A stretch of 64,000 bases of DNA from Methylobacterium sp. 17Sr1-1 (GTDB lineage: Bacteria; Pseudomonadota; Alphaproteobacteria; Rhizobiales; Beijerinckiaceae). The stretch lies in the NCBI RefSeq assembly GCF_003173775.1, contig NZ_CP029552.1, positions 1,745,001 to 1,809,000 of the forward strand, given 5' to 3'. The translations under genes and the position numbers were made by a program. Below, piece after piece: positions 1 to 9,039 of the stretch. Below the pieces are notes generated by a model. The model worked only from the letters and a program-made list of their open reading frames with translations, did not search any database and was not told where the DNA came from. Each line of letters starts with the position of its first letter. Position 1 is the first letter of the stretch.

Positions 1-1143
1 GCAGCCACAGGCCGACGTCGTAGCGGTAGAGCTGCTTGGTCCAGATCAGGCCGGCGGCGGCCTGGCGGTAGATCCGGCGCTCGTCCGGGTCGGCGATCCC
101 GTCCTGGAGGGCGTCGTAGAAGGCATCGGCCTCGGCGATGCGGCGGGCCACCACCACGCCGCCGGCATCGACCGGGCGGGGCGTGCCGCCGGCCGCGAGG
201 CGCAGGCGAACGACCGCGCGGCCGCCGGCCGGCAGGGTCAGAGGGTAGTGCAGGCCGAGCTTGGTACCGCCGTCCGCCACCACGGCCTCGGCCTCGCCCG
301 CGACGATCGCCGCGTCGAGCCCGTCCTTGAACGGGCCGATGGCGCCGGGCCGGCGCGGGTTGGTTTCGTTCTCGCAGAACAGGAGCTCCGGGGCGCCGTC
401 ATAGGTCAGCCGGTAGGAGCCGAGGCGCGGATGCTCGCAGGCGACGCTGCCGTCCGGGCGCGCCGCGAGCCGGGGCCGCCAGGCCTCCGCCCCCTCGCGC
501 CAGGACCAGGTGTTGCGAAACCACAGCTGGGGCACGAGGTGCAGGGCGGCCGGCTCCGACCCCCGGTTCACCGCCGTGACGACGACGTGGATGTCGTCCG
601 TCTCGGCCTTGGCGTACTCGACCGTGACGTCGAAGAAGCGCCCGCCGTCGAAGGCTCCCGTCTCCTCGATCTCGTATTCGGGCGCGTCGCGGCCGCGCCG
701 GCGGCTCTCGGCGAGCAGCGCCTCGTACGGGAAGGGAGCTTGCGGGTAGCGGTAGAGGTACTTGAGGTAGGCGTGGCTCGGGACCGCGTCGAGGTAGTGG
801 TAGACCTCCTTCACGTCCTCGCCGTGGTTGCCCTCCTCGTTGGTCAGGCCGAACAGGCGCTCCTTCAGCATGCGGTCCTGCCCGTTCCACAGGGCGAGGG
901 AGAGGCACATCAGCCCGTGATCGTCGGTGAGCCCAGCGATGCCGTCCTCGCCCCAGCGATAGGCCCGGAAGCGCGCCTCCTCATGCGTGAGGGAGCGCCA
1001 GGCAGTGCCGTCGCGGCTGTAATCCTCCCGCACCGTGCCCCATTGGCGCTCGCTGAGATAGGGCCCCCAGAGCGACCAGGCGCGCTCGCCCCGCGCCTGC
1101 TCGGCGATGCGCCGGCGCTCGGCCCAGCCGTCGGGCTCGCTCA
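1..1143 (-). CDS. MGH1-like glycoside hydrolase (glucosidase), N-terminal part
   Basis: The first 381 codons of a protein that runs off the left edge of the window. The N-terminus carries the family blocks WGPYLSERQWGTVREDYS, EEGNHGEDVKEVYHYLD and LWFRNTWSW, which match large (about 880 aa) bacterial proteins annotated as glucosidase or MGH1-like (GH63-related) hydrolase. The alpha-toroid catalytic domain would lie further left, outside the window, so the substrate and catalytic residues cannot be checked. The ATG start at 1143 is the first in frame and lies 111 bp downstream of the end of the epoxide hydrolase gene on the same strand. Role inferred: cytoplasmic hydrolysis of an alpha-glucoside or compatible-solute glucoside. 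Confidence 0.8.
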
Positions 1144-1253
1144 TGCCCGGTCCCCGGGCGCAGGCGTATCTTCGGGGAAGGGCTGGCGATGCATGGGGTG
1201 GCCGCGTGCGAGGAGAGGAGCCTCCCGCCATGCATCTTCGGCGCCAGGGCCGG

Positions 1254-2402
1254 TCAGCCTCGCAAGGAGGCCGCGAAGGCCCGCACGTCCTCGGCGAGGA
1301 GGTCCGGCTGCTCCAGCGCCGCGAAATGGCCGCCGCGCGGCATCTCGGTCCAGCGGCGCAGATCCGAGAACATCGTGGCTTGCGCCAGCGAGCGGGGCGG
1401 GCGCACCATCTCCTTCGGGAAGGCGGCGTAGGCGGTCGGCACCTGCACCTTCTCGCCGTCCGGGACCGGCCAGGGCCGGTGCATCCTGGAATAATAAGGG
1501 TGGAACGACGAGCCGATCGCGCCGGTGAACCAGTAGAGCGAGATGTTCGCGAGCATCCGGTCGCGAGGAATCGCGGTCTCGATCGTGCCGTCGCAGTCGG
1601 ACCAGGACCGGAATTTCTCCGCGATCCAGGCGGCGAGGCCGGCGGGCGAGTCGGTGAGCGCGAAGGCCAGGGTCTGGGGCTTGGTGCCCTGGATCCACTG
1701 GTAGCCGGTCTCCTCCTTGAGCCAGGTGCCGACGCGCGCGTAATGCGCCGCCTCCTCGGGTGTCGCGTCGCGGCCGGAGAGGTCGCGGCGCACCGGCAGC
1801 ATGTTGAGGTGCAGGCCCTCGACCCGCTGCGGATGGCGCCACGCGAGCCGCGTGGTGATGAAGGCGCCCCAGTCGCCGCCCTGCGTCATGAAGCGGTCGT
1901 AGCCCAGCCGCGTCATCAGCTCCGCGAAGTGATCCGCGATCTCCTCGACGCCGAGGCGCGGCTGGCCGGGGCGGAAGGACAAGCCGTAGCCGGGCAGCGA
2001 CGGCGCCACCACCGTGAAGGCGTCCTCGGGCCGTCCGCCGAAGCGGGCCGGGTCGGTCAGGCGCGGGATGAGGTCGAGGAACTCGAACACCGAGCCGGGC
2101 CAGCCGTGGCAGAGGAGAAGCGGGCGGGGATTCGGTCCCTGTCCCGGCACGTGCAGATAATGGAGGTCGATCTCGCCCACCCGCAGCCTGGCCTGCGGGA
2201 AGGCGTTGAGCGCGGCTTCCTCGGCGCGCCAGTCGAACTGGTCGCGCCAATAGGCGACGAGGTCGGCGAGGTAAGCGACGTCCGTGCCGTAGGTCCAGGG
2301 CGCCTCGGGCGCCTGGTCGGGCAGGCGGGTGCGGCCGAGGCGCTCGCGCAGGTCGGCGAGTGCGGCGTCCGGCACGTGATAGGTGAACGGCTCTCCGGTC
2401 AT
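1254..2402 (-). CDS. Epoxide hydrolase, EHN/alpha-beta hydrolase type
   Basis: A 382-aa protein with the N-terminal epoxide hydrolase (EHN) lid region at about residues 5-110, followed by an alpha/beta hydrolase fold. The oxyanion motif HGWPGS is at 99-104, the nucleophile Asp177 is in GGDWG, and the catalytic His359 is in GGHFAALEQP. Tyrosines that normally activate the epoxide fall in the cap region. Known family chemistry is hydrolysis of epoxides to vicinal diols through an alkyl-enzyme ester. The reading frame stays open far upstream, but the ATG at 2402 follows an AGGGAGGA ribosome site and is preferred. It is divergent from the dehydrogenase that begins at 2517, so the 114-bp gap probably holds both promoters. 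Confidence 0.88.
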   Translation of the reverse strand: MTGEPFTYHVPDAALADLRERLGRTRLPDQAPEAPWTYGTDVAYLADLVAYWRDQFDWRAEEAALNAFPQARLRVGEIDLHYLHVPGQGPNPRPLLLCHGWPGSVFEFLDLIPRLTDPARFGGRPEDAFTVVAPSLPGYGLSFRPGQPRLGVEEIADHFAELMTRLGYDRFMTQGGDWGAFITTRLAWRHPQRVEGLHLNMLPVRRDLSGRDATPEEAAHYARVGTWLKEETGYQWIQGTKPQTLAFALTDSPAGLAAWIAEKFRSWSDCDGTIETAIPRDRMLANISLYWFTGAIGSSFHPYYSRMHRPWPVPDGEKVQVPTAYAAFPKEMVRPPRSLAQATMFSDLRRWTEMPRGGHFAALEQPDLLAEDVRAFAASLRG

Positions 2403-2516
2403 CGGCGGTTCCTCCCTTTCTTGCGTCGGACCGGATGTCGCGGCCCGCGGTGCTATGCTACGCGCCCCCGCAAAGGTTCCGCGCTGCCGGCGGATCTCAA
2501 GGGGAGGAGCGGAGAC

Positions 2517-3602
2517 ATGGCGCAGTATCGCATCGCCACGATCGAGGGCGACGGCATCGGCCCCGAGGTGACGCGGGCGGCGATGGCGGTGCTGGCGGAG
2601 GCCTGCGGAACTGGGACCCTCGCCTTCGAGATGCTGGAGGGCGGCGCCGGGCATTACCGGAAGAGCGGCGAGGTCCTGCCGGAGGACACCTTCGCGGGCT
2701 GCCGCGACGCCGACGCGATCCTGCACGGGGCCGCCGGCCTGCCGGGCGTGGTCTATCCGGACGGAACGGAGGTCGGCAACGACCTGCACCTGCGCCTGCG
2801 CTTCCGCCTCGACCTCTACGCCAACGTGCGCCCGATCAAGCTCCTGCCCGGCGTGCTCTCGCCGTTGCGGGCCTTCGAGAAGGGGGGGATCGACTACGTC
2901 ATCGTGCGCGAGAACACGGAAGGCCTCTATGCCAGCCGCGGCGCCGGGGTGCTCCTGCGCGACGAGATCGCCACGGACAGCCTCGTGGTGACGCGAAAGG
3001 GCACCGAGCGGGTGGCGCGCTTCGCCTTCGACCTCGCGGAAAAGCGCAGCGGTGCGCCACGAGACGGGCAGCGCCGGGTCACGGTCTGCGACAAGGCCAA
3101 CATCCTGCGGGCCTACGCCTTCTTCCGCCGGATCTGCGACGAGGTGCACGGCGACTATCCGGGCATCGCCATCGACTACGCCTATGCCGACGCGATCACC
3201 GTGCACATGCTCAAGCGGCCGGACTTCTACGACGTGATCGTGGCCGAGAACATGTTCGGCGACATCATCTCGGATCTCGGGGCCGCCACCGTCGGCGGCA
3301 TGGGCATCTCGCCCTCGGGCGAGATCGGCGACACCCACGCCCTGTTCCAGGGCGCCCACGGCTCGGCGCCGGACATCGCCGGGCAGAACGTCGCGAGCCC
3401 GGTCGCCACCATCCTGTCGGGGGTGATGATGCTGCGCTGGCTCAGCCATCGGACGAGCGATGCGGGCCTCGCGGCGGCCGCGGACCGGATCGAGGCGGCG
3501 GTCGGAACCGTGCTCGCCGAGGGCCGCGCTGTGCCGCGGGATCTCGGCGGCAGCGCGACCTGCACCGAGGTGACCGACGCGGTACGCCGCGCGCTCGCCT
3601 GA
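2517..3602 (+). CDS. Isocitrate/isopropylmalate dehydrogenase family protein
   Basis: A 361-aa NAD(P)-dependent beta-decarboxylating dehydrogenase. Visible family blocks are the N-terminal EGDGIGPEV, the RENTEGLY segment, the lysine/asparagine pair in CDKANILR, the metal-binding aspartates in NMFGDIISDL, and the nucleotide loop HGSAPDIAGQ. These residues bind Mg2+ and the 2-hydroxyacid. The protein resembles the tartrate/isopropylmalate/homoisocitrate branch. It is not next to leuC or leuD, so it is probably not the leucine-pathway LeuB. The start has an AGGGGAGGA ribosome site. The next gene begins 28 bp downstream on the same strand, suggesting a two-gene or longer operon for hydroxyacid oxidation. 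Confidence 0.85.
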   Translation: MAQYRIATIEGDGIGPEVTRAAMAVLAEACGTGTLAFEMLEGGAGHYRKSGEVLPEDTFAGCRDADAILHGAAGLPGVVYPDGTEVGNDLHLRLRFRLDLYANVRPIKLLPGVLSPLRAFEKGGIDYVIVRENTEGLYASRGAGVLLRDEIATDSLVVTRKGTERVARFAFDLAEKRSGAPRDGQRRVTVCDKANILRAYAFFRRICDEVHGDYPGIAIDYAYADAITVHMLKRPDFYDVIVAENMFGDIISDLGAATVGGMGISPSGEIGDTHALFQGAHGSAPDIAGQNVASPVATILSGVMMLRWLSHRTSDAGLAAAADRIEAAVGTVLAEGRAVPRDLGGSATCTEVTDAVRRALA

Positions 3603-3630
3603 TCTTTCCATCGTTTAGGAGACGAACATC

Positions 3631-4527
3631 ATGACCAAGCAGAATGTGGGCATCGTCGGCGTCGGGCTGATGGGGCACGGCATCGCCCTCAACGTGGCGC
3701 GCAAGGGCTGGCCGCTGGGCTACCTCGACCATCCGGGCAACCAGCCGACGGACGACCTCGACGCCTTGGGCGCGACGCGCCACGCCGATCGGGCGTCGCT
3801 GGCGCGGGCGAGCGAGGTGGTGATCCTGTGCGTCACCGGCACGCCACAGGTCGAGGACGTGCTCCTGGGCCGGGACGGCCCGCGCGACGGCGGACTCCTC
3901 TCCGCCCTGAAGCCGGGCACCGTGGTGATCGATTGCTCGACCGCGGTTCCGGCCTCGACGGCGCGGCTCGCCGCTGCGGTGCGCGAGGCCGGCGGACGCT
4001 TCCTCGACGCGCCGATGACCCGCACGCCGAAGGAGGCGGCGGAAGGCCGGCTCAACCTCCTGGTCGGGGCCGAGCCCGACTTGTTTTCGGCGATGCAGCC
4101 GCTGCTCTCGGCGTTTGCAGAAAACATCTTCCATGCCGGGCATGAGGCCGGGGCCGGCCACACCCTGAAGCTCCTGCACAATTACGTGTCGCTCGGCACC
4201 GTCACGCTGATCGCCGAGGCGGCCGCCAGCGCCGGCCGGGCCGGCATCGCCCCCGAGGTGCTGGTCGACGTGCTGCGCAAGGGCGGCGGCCACGGCGCGG
4301 CCCTCGACCGGCTGTCGCCCTACCTGCTCGCCGGGGATTCCTCGCCGATGCGGTTCTCGATCGCCAATGCCCGCAAGGACCTGAGCTACTACGTGGCGAT
4401 GGCCGAGACCCTGGGGGCCGCGCACGCCGTCGCCGACGGGGTGCTGGCCGATCTCGACGGCTTGGTCGAGGCGGGGCACGGGACCGACCACCTGCCGCTG
4501 GTGGCCAAGCACCTGGCGAAGAACTAA
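3631..4527 (+). CDS. NAD(P)-dependent 3-hydroxyisobutyrate dehydrogenase-like oxidoreductase
   Basis: A 298-aa beta-hydroxyacid dehydrogenase. The N-terminal Rossmann motif GVGLMG is at about 10-15, the substrate-binding DAPMTRTPKEAAEGRL block at 126-141, and the catalytic lysine Lys180 with partner Asn184 in HTLKLLHN. The all-alpha C-terminal domain is full length for the family. The family includes 3-hydroxyisobutyrate, tartronate semialdehyde and sulfolactaldehyde enzymes. The usual DAPVSGG loop is altered to DAPMTRT, so the substrate is uncertain. It lies 28 bp after the decarboxylating dehydrogenase with an AGGAGA ribosome site and is probably co-transcribed with it. Confidence 0.87.
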   Translation: MTKQNVGIVGVGLMGHGIALNVARKGWPLGYLDHPGNQPTDDLDALGATRHADRASLARASEVVILCVTGTPQVEDVLLGRDGPRDGGLLSALKPGTVVIDCSTAVPASTARLAAAVREAGGRFLDAPMTRTPKEAAEGRLNLLVGAEPDLFSAMQPLLSAFAENIFHAGHEAGAGHTLKLLHNYVSLGTVTLIAEAAASAGRAGIAPEVLVDVLRKGGGHGAALDRLSPYLLAGDSSPMRFSIANARKDLSYYVAMAETLGAAHAVADGVLADLDGLVEAGHGTDHLPLVAKHLAKN

Positions 4528-4603
4528 CGACCGGCCTTGTCCGGCAGGGGAGGGCGGGTATCGTCGCGGCCCCCAAGGGAGCTTTTCAAGGGAGCTTCTC
4601 GCG

Positions 4604-5308
4604 ATGCCCGACCTCTCCGCCTTCCCGATCACAGCCCGCTGGCCGGCCCGGCATCCGGACCGGATCCAGCTCTACTCCTTCCCGACCCCGAACGGCGTCA
4701 AGGTGTCGATCGCCCTGGAGGAGCTCGGTCTCCCCTACGAGGCGCACACGGTCGCCATCGGCAAGAACGAGACCTGGACGCCCGAATTCCTGTCGCTCAA
4801 CCCCAACGGCAAGATCCCGGCGATCCTCGATCCGGACGGACCTGGGGCTGAGCCGCTGGCCTTGTTCGAATCGGGCGCGATCCTGCTCTACCTCGCCGAG
4901 AAGACCGGGCGGCTGATCCCCGCCGATCCGGCCGGGCGCTACGAGACCGCGCAGTGGCTCTTCTTCCAGATGGCGGCGCTCGGACCGATGTTCGGCCAGC
5001 TCGGCTACTTCCACAAGTTCGCCGGCCGCGAGATCGAGGACAAGCGGCCGCTCAACCGCTACCGCGACGAGTCGAAGCGGCTGCTCGGGGTGCTGGAGAC
5101 GCGGCTCGCCGGCCGCGACTGGATCATGGGCGCGGATTACACCATCGCCGATATCGCGATGCTCGGCTGGGTGCGCAACCTGATCGGCTTCTACGAGGCG
5201 CGGGAGCTCGTGGAGTACGACGCGCTCACGCACGTCCCGGCCTGGCTGGAGCGGGGGCTCGCCCGGCCGGCGGTGCAGCGGGGGCTGGAGATTCCGTCGC
5301 GGGGATAA
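4604..5308 (+). CDS. Glutathione S-transferase family protein (YfcG/Ure2-like)
   Basis: A 234-aa protein with an N-terminal thioredoxin-like GST domain (about 17-100; motif YSFPTPNGVKVSIALEELGL, then NPNGKIPAI and the ESGAILLYL glutathione-binding turn) and a C-terminal helical domain containing YTIADIAMLGW. The PTPNG segment is typical of the nu-class/YfcG group, which has disulfide-bond reductase activity. It lies 76 bp behind the hydroxyacid dehydrogenase on the same strand. With the epoxide hydrolase next door, a role in conjugating or reducing reactive electrophiles is plausible but only inferred. Confidence 0.88.
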   Translation: MPDLSAFPITARWPARHPDRIQLYSFPTPNGVKVSIALEELGLPYEAHTVAIGKNETWTPEFLSLNPNGKIPAILDPDGPGAEPLALFESGAILLYLAEKTGRLIPADPAGRYETAQWLFFQMAALGPMFGQLGYFHKFAGREIEDKRPLNRYRDESKRLLGVLETRLAGRDWIMGADYTIADIAMLGWVRNLIGFYEARELVEYDALTHVPAWLERGLARPAVQRGLEIPSRG

Positions 5309-5350
5309 GGCTTGGCGCCGGTTCGGCGCGCACGACAGTCCTTCCACCCT

Positions 5351-5496
5351 CCGCGTCATCCCGGGGCCGCGTAAGCGGAATCCGGGATCCATAACCGCCG
5401 ACGGTGCAGGACACGGCGGAACGCGATGCGCTTCGGTCTTCGGCGTCGGCGGTTATGGATCCCGGGTTCTCGCCGAAGGCGAGCCCCGGGACGACG
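5351..5496. repeat. Imperfect intergenic palindrome (REP-like)
   Basis: The left arm (5353-5402) contains GCGTCATCCCGGGG and GGATCCATAACCGCCGAC. The right arm (5445-5496) contains the reverse complement GTCGGCGGTTATGGATCC and ends in CCCCGGGACGACG. The arms are about 50 bp each and separated by about 42 bp. The element lies between two converging genes (the GST gene and argC). Its outer sequence ACCCTCCGCGTCATCCCGG recurs at 53210-53230. Confidence 0.75.
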
Positions 5497-5577
5497 CCGA
5501 GCGTGTCAGGACTGTTGGGAGGGTCAGGCAGGTTACCAGGAGCGCTGGCGGGTTCAGGCCCTCCGGCGACAGGATCC

Positions 5578-6519
5578 TCAATCCAGATCCAGCATCAGGC
5601 GCAGGTTCTGCACCGCGGCGCCGGAGGCGCCCTTGCCGAGATTGTCGAGGCGGGCGACCAGCACCGCGTGGCGGTGGCTGTCGGAGCCGAACACCCGAAG
5701 CTCGAGTTTATCGGTGCCGTTCAGCGCCTCGGGCTCGATGCGCTCGCGATGCGCGCCTTCCTCGGCCCCGGTCACGACCGTGACGAGCTTGGCGCCTTCG
5801 TAGCGGGCGACGAGGGCGGCCTCGAGATCGCCCGGGCTGGGCTTGCCGGGCAGCAGGTCGAGATGGAGCGGGATCGACACCAGCATCCCCTGCCGGAAAT
5901 TGCCCACCGACGGCACGAAGATCGGGCGGCGGGTGAGGCCGCTGTACTTCTGGGTCTCGGGCAGGTGCTTGTGGCTGAAACCCAGGCCGTAGAGCTGGAA
6001 GGCCGGGGCCTCGCCGGCCTCGTAAGATTCGATCATCTTGCGGCCGCCGCCGCTATAGCCCGACACCGCGTTGATGCTGATGGGGAAATCGGCCGGGATC
6101 AGGCCGGCATCGATCAGCGGGCGCAGGAGCGCGATGCCGCCGGTCGGGTAGCAGCCCGGGTTCGAGACGCGGCGCGAGGCCCGGATGGCGGCCTCCTGCT
6201 CCGGCGCCAGCTCGGCGAAGCCGTAGGTCCAGGCCGGATCGACCCGGTAGGCGGTGCTGGCGTCGAGCAGCCGCGGGCCGCCGCCGGGCAGCGAATCGGC
6301 GAGCGCGGCCGTCTCGCGCGAGGCCTCGTCGGGCAGGCAGAGGATGACGAGGTCGACCTCGGACAGGAGCTTGCGCTTCGCCTCCGGGTCCTTGCGGCTC
6401 TCGTGCGGGATCGACCGGACGGTGATGTCGGTGAAGGCGTCGAGGCGCTCGCGGATGCCGAGACCGGTCGTGCCGGCCTCGCCGTCGATGAAGACGCTCG
6501 GGCTGTGCTTGCGGGTCAT
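5578..6519 (-). CDS. argC: N-acetyl-gamma-glutamyl-phosphate reductase
   Basis: A 313-aa short-form (type 2) ArgC. It reduces N-acetylglutamyl-5-phosphate to the semialdehyde with NADPH, the third step of arginine biosynthesis. The NADP loop [11 protein letters not shown] is at the N-terminus, the catalytic Cys123 in SNPGCYPTG, and the substrate-binding [10 protein letters not shown] and [10 protein letters not shown] blocks follow. The frame is open far upstream, but the ATG at 6519 has GGAG at suitable spacing and gives the family length. No other arg gene adjoins it, which is common in alphaproteobacteria. Confidence 0.95.
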   Translation of the reverse strand: MTRKHSPSVFIDGEAGTTGLGIRERLDAFTDITVRSIPHESRKDPEAKRKLLSEVDLVILCLPDEASRETAALADSLPGGGPRLLDASTAYRVDPAWTYGFAELAPEQEAAIRASRRVSNPGCYPTGGIALLRPLIDAGLIPADFPISINAVSGYSGGGRKMIESYEAGEAPAFQLYGLGFSHKHLPETQKYSGLTRRPIFVPSVGNFRQGMLVSIPLHLDLLPGKPSPGDLEAALVARYEGAKLVTVVTGAEEGAHRERIEPEALNGTDKLELRVFGSDSHRHAVLVARLDNLGKGASGAAVQNLRLMLDLD

Positions 6520-6757
6520 GGGCGATGAGCTCCGTGGCGCGGACCGGTCGATGCCGGGCGACGCGCGTGGTGATGGGGGGCGGGGGACCGTCGAGTCAAT
6601 CGCCAATGACGGTCCGCGGGCCGTGAGCGTGCCACGGCGAGTGCGACGGTCTCGTGTCGCATGGGCCGTCCACAAGAGGACCGCGCCCCAGAGGAACCCG
6701 GGCCGCGCGCCCCGGTTGTGCTGCCAGATCGACAGCAGACGACGCGAGGAGCCCATC

Positions 6758-7282
6758 ATGGCCGGCACCGCCAAGAAGACCGACCCGAAGCTTTGGGAGA
6801 AGGTCAAGAAGGACGTCACCCGTTCCTCGAAGGGCGGCAAGCCCGGCCAGTGGTCGGCCCGCAAGGCGCAGATGGCAGTGCAGGAATACAAGGAGGAGGG
6901 CGGCGGCTACGAGGGCAAGAAGTCGTCCGACAACCACCTCAAGCAGTGGACCGAGGAGGAGTGGGGCACCAAGTCCGGCGAGAAGAGCGGCGAGACCGGC
7001 GAGCGCTACCTGCCGAAGAAGGCACGCGAGAAACTCTCCGACGACGAGTACAAGCGCTCGACCGCCAAGAAGCGCGCCGACAGCGCCAAGGGTAAGCAGC
7101 ACTCGAAGCAGCCGAAGGACGTGGCGGAGAAGGCGGCCGCGGCGCGCAAGGCCTCGCACAAGACCGGCAGCCGGGAGAGCGGGCCGACCAAGGCCGAGCT
7201 GATGCGGAAGGCGCGAGCGAAGAACATCCCGGGCCGCTCGACGATGTCGAAGGGCGAGCTGGAACGGGCGCTGAACGCCTGA
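6758..7282 (+). CDS. Lysine-rich DUF5872-type protein
   Basis: A 174-aa, very basic, low-complexity protein. Residues 1-95 ([54 protein letters not shown]) match the uncharacterised DUF5872 domain, which is also found in large-virus proteins. The tail is a Lys/Ala stretch followed by [28 protein letters not shown], which resembles a Rho-N/SAP-like helical nucleic-acid-binding motif. The start at 6758 follows CGAGGAGCC. The charge and motifs suggest a nucleic-acid-associated protein, perhaps stress-related, but no function is established. Confidence 0.75.
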   Translation: MAGTAKKTDPKLWEKVKKDVTRSSKGGKPGQWSARKAQMAVQEYKEEGGGYEGKKSSDNHLKQWTEEEWGTKSGEKSGETGERYLPKKAREKLSDDEYKRSTAKKRADSAKGKQHSKQPKDVAEKAAAARKASHKTGSRESGPTKAELMRKARAKNIPGRSTMSKGELERALNA

Positions 7283-7349
7283 CCGAGACCCTCCGGCGCC
7301 GGGGCGCGCCCCGACAGGGAGTCGATCGACGTCTTCTGGCACACCTGGG

Positions 7350-7905
7350 CACTTTGAGGTGTGGGGGCAAGCGGAAGCGGTGCTGGCAGCGGGGGCACCA
7401 AACGGGCGAGAGAAGATCCTCGAACAGTCGCGCGATGATCGCGTGGCGCACGAGCGGCAGGCTCGGCGAAGGCGGCGGCCCTGGAAGCCGCCCCGTCATT
7501 TTCCCCCCGCCCCGCCAGGGTCGTCCCGGCGAGGCGCCGATGCTGCAAGTAAGCGACGGCCAGACAGGTCATCAGCGCGTGGCGGTGCAGTCCGGTCCAG
7601 GAGCGGCCCTCGAAGTGGTCGAGGCCGAGTTCCTCCTCGAGCTGCTGGTGCGCCTGCTCGCAGACCCAGCGTGATCCGTTCGGGCAGGTTGGACAGGTCG
7701 TACTTGCGCTCGCCCGAGGAGCGCCGCTCGCCCACGAGCCAGACCTCTGCGCCCGGCAGATGGCGGTTGTTGCCGAAGACCGGCCCATCGGCGACCCGCA
7801 CCCGCAGGGCCGAGAAGCGGGCCGACAGCTTGCCCTTGATGCCCCAGCGCCACGTCACGCGCCGCCAGGGACGTTCATCGAGCACGGCCTCGAGGTACGT
7901 AGGTC
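7350..7905 (-). pseudogene. IS701-family transposase, 3' remnant with frameshifts
   Basis: Fragments of one transposase C-terminus appear in three frames. They are VLDERPWRRVTWR to GERRSSGERKYDLSNLPE (about 7905-7690), then WVCEQAHQQLEEELGLDH to GLHRHALMT (about 7688-7520), then SLPLVRHAIIARLFEDLL to CPRCQHRF (about 7499-7370). Between the first two, roughly eight residues are missing as well as the frame. The N-terminal half, with the first catalytic aspartates, is absent. The clear family order across frames shows a dead IS701-like element. The boundaries are approximate, and no terminal inverted repeats were recognised. Confidence 0.82.
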
Positions 7906-8092
7906 CTGATCCGGGATGAGTTCGCGGCGTGCTCGGCGAAGCGGCGCTTGGCCTTCCCGACATCCTTCGTGCCGAGGCTGGCCTTCTCTTCCCGCCTGCC
8001 GACGATCGACAGGAGGTCCTTGGGGACCCGCCTGCGGAACCAGAAAACGCCGGTCTTCGGATGGGCTAGGGACGCGACATCGCCAGAACCAT
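7906..8092 (-). pseudogene. Tyrosine recombinase (phage-type integrase) N-terminal remnant
   Basis: Starting from the ATG at 8092 the peptide reads MVLAMSRP and hits a stop. One frame over it continues HPKTGVFWFRRRVPKDLL, then IVGRREEKASLGTKD and GKAKRRFAEHAA. This is the SAM-like/DUF6538 N-terminus of a tyrosine integrase. A frameshift at about 8067 and the join to transposase sequence near 7905 mean that no catalytic domain remains. It lies 88 bp beyond the 3' end of tRNA-Ser and in the same orientation, the usual place for the integrase of a tRNA-targeted island. Confidence 0.75.
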
Positions 8093-8180
8093 GTGTTTAC
8101 CACCCGTGTGTACCACCGGGCGGCCGCGATGTCTCTGATTTCCCTGGAAGAAACTGAAAACAAAGGGTTTTCAGAATTCT

Positions 8181-8270
8181 TGGCGGAGAGGGAGGGATTC
8201 GAACCCCCGATGGACTTGCGCCCATGCCGCATTTCGAGTGCGGTGCATTCAACCGCTCTGCCACCTCTCC
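8181..8270 (-). tRNA. tRNA-Ser(CGA)
   Basis: Read on the minus strand, the 90-nt sequence starts GGAGAGGTGGCAGAGCGGTT and ends CTCTCCGCCA. The acceptor stem GGAGAGG/CCTCTCC pairs, the T-arm has GGTTCGAATCC, and the long variable arm (CATGGGCGCAAGTCCATC) marks a class II tRNA. The anticodon loop CTCGAAA gives anticodon CGA, which reads UCG serine codons. The CCA end is encoded. Confidence 0.96.
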
Positions 8271-8357
8271 GCGGGCGCCGTCGCCAGCGCAGGCGGGGCA
8301 TTAGCATGGGTTCTCGCCGGACCACAAGCGGGGATCGGCGAGAAACCGAGATTTCGC

Positions 8358-8702
8358 TCAGGCTACGGAGCGGCTGCCGGCGAGGCTGATGCGGCGCTGG
8401 CCGGGGTAGCGGGTTTCGGGCGCGCGCGGCGCGGCGCGGGACTGGGCGAACAGCACCGCTCCCGCCGTCCCGGCCACCCGCACCAGATCGGTCTCGGTGC
8501 AGGCCGAGGCGACGCGCAGGCCGAGGGCGTGGAGGTGGCTCTTGCCGTACAGGTACGTCGCGAGGCGGGCCCGGGTCGCGGACGGGATGTCGGAGAGGAG
8601 CGTCTCCACCGCCTCGGCATCGGCGCGATACAGCGTGCCGAGCACGTCGAGCGAGACCGGGCAGTCGTCGGAAAAGGGCAGGCGGGCCTGCTGCGCGGGC
8701 AT
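8358..8702 (-). CDS. Conserved-looking hypothetical protein
   Basis: A 114-aa protein, not recognised. Residues 1-75 alternate hydrophobic and polar positions typical of a folded helical domain (VSLDVLGTLYRADAEAV, LLSDIPSATRARLATYLYG, LHALGLRVASACTETDLVRVAG). The last 25 residues are Arg/Pro/Ala-rich and look disordered. No signal peptide or membrane helix is seen. The ATG at 8702 is the only sensible start, and the codon use is ordinary for the window. It stands alone between the tRNA and a gap. Confidence 0.6.
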   Translation of the reverse strand: MPAQQARLPFSDDCPVSLDVLGTLYRADAEAVETLLSDIPSATRARLATYLYGKSHLHALGLRVASACTETDLVRVAGTAGAVLFAQSRAAPRAPETRYPGQRRISLAGSRSVA

Positions 8703-9039
8703 GGGATCCTCGGGATGATCAGGAATTGCCCCGAGGGTCGCCCGGCGTGCTTAACAGGAGGTTAAGCGAAGCGGGAAAATCCCCGGCGTCCAAGTCGTCA
8801 CGAGACCTGATGCGCCGGAGCCACTGTCCTGCGGCGGGCCGGATCCCGCCGCCAGCCCGCCGATCCGCCTGCCCAGCAATGCAGCGGGTGCAGGACCGGG
8901 GGGGAAACCTGCGACATCCCCCCGCGGGACACTATGGGCTGCTGGAATCCGCCGGCATGGAACCGCGATTACTCTCCCGCGTTAACCCGGCCCCGCGGAG
9001 GCGGGGGTCCTGGGAGCCGAGGGGCAAAAGGCCCTGGGA
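8703..9039. other. Intergenic region without a recognised gene
   Basis: 337 bp between the hypothetical gene and the cupin gene. No convincing reading frame, RNA gene or strong terminator was seen. It contains short GC-rich inverted segments around 8930-9030. Confidence 0.5.

Noticed and set aside
1107..2516. 470-codon upstream extension of the decarboxylating dehydrogenase frame
   Set aside because: It runs antisense through the epoxide hydrolase gene, and the ATG at 2517 has a strong ribosome site and matches the family N-terminus.
8181..8203. Search for a direct repeat of the tRNA-Ser 3' end as attR
   Set aside because: No second copy of the tRNA end sequence was noticed in the window, so no attachment-site pair is claimed.
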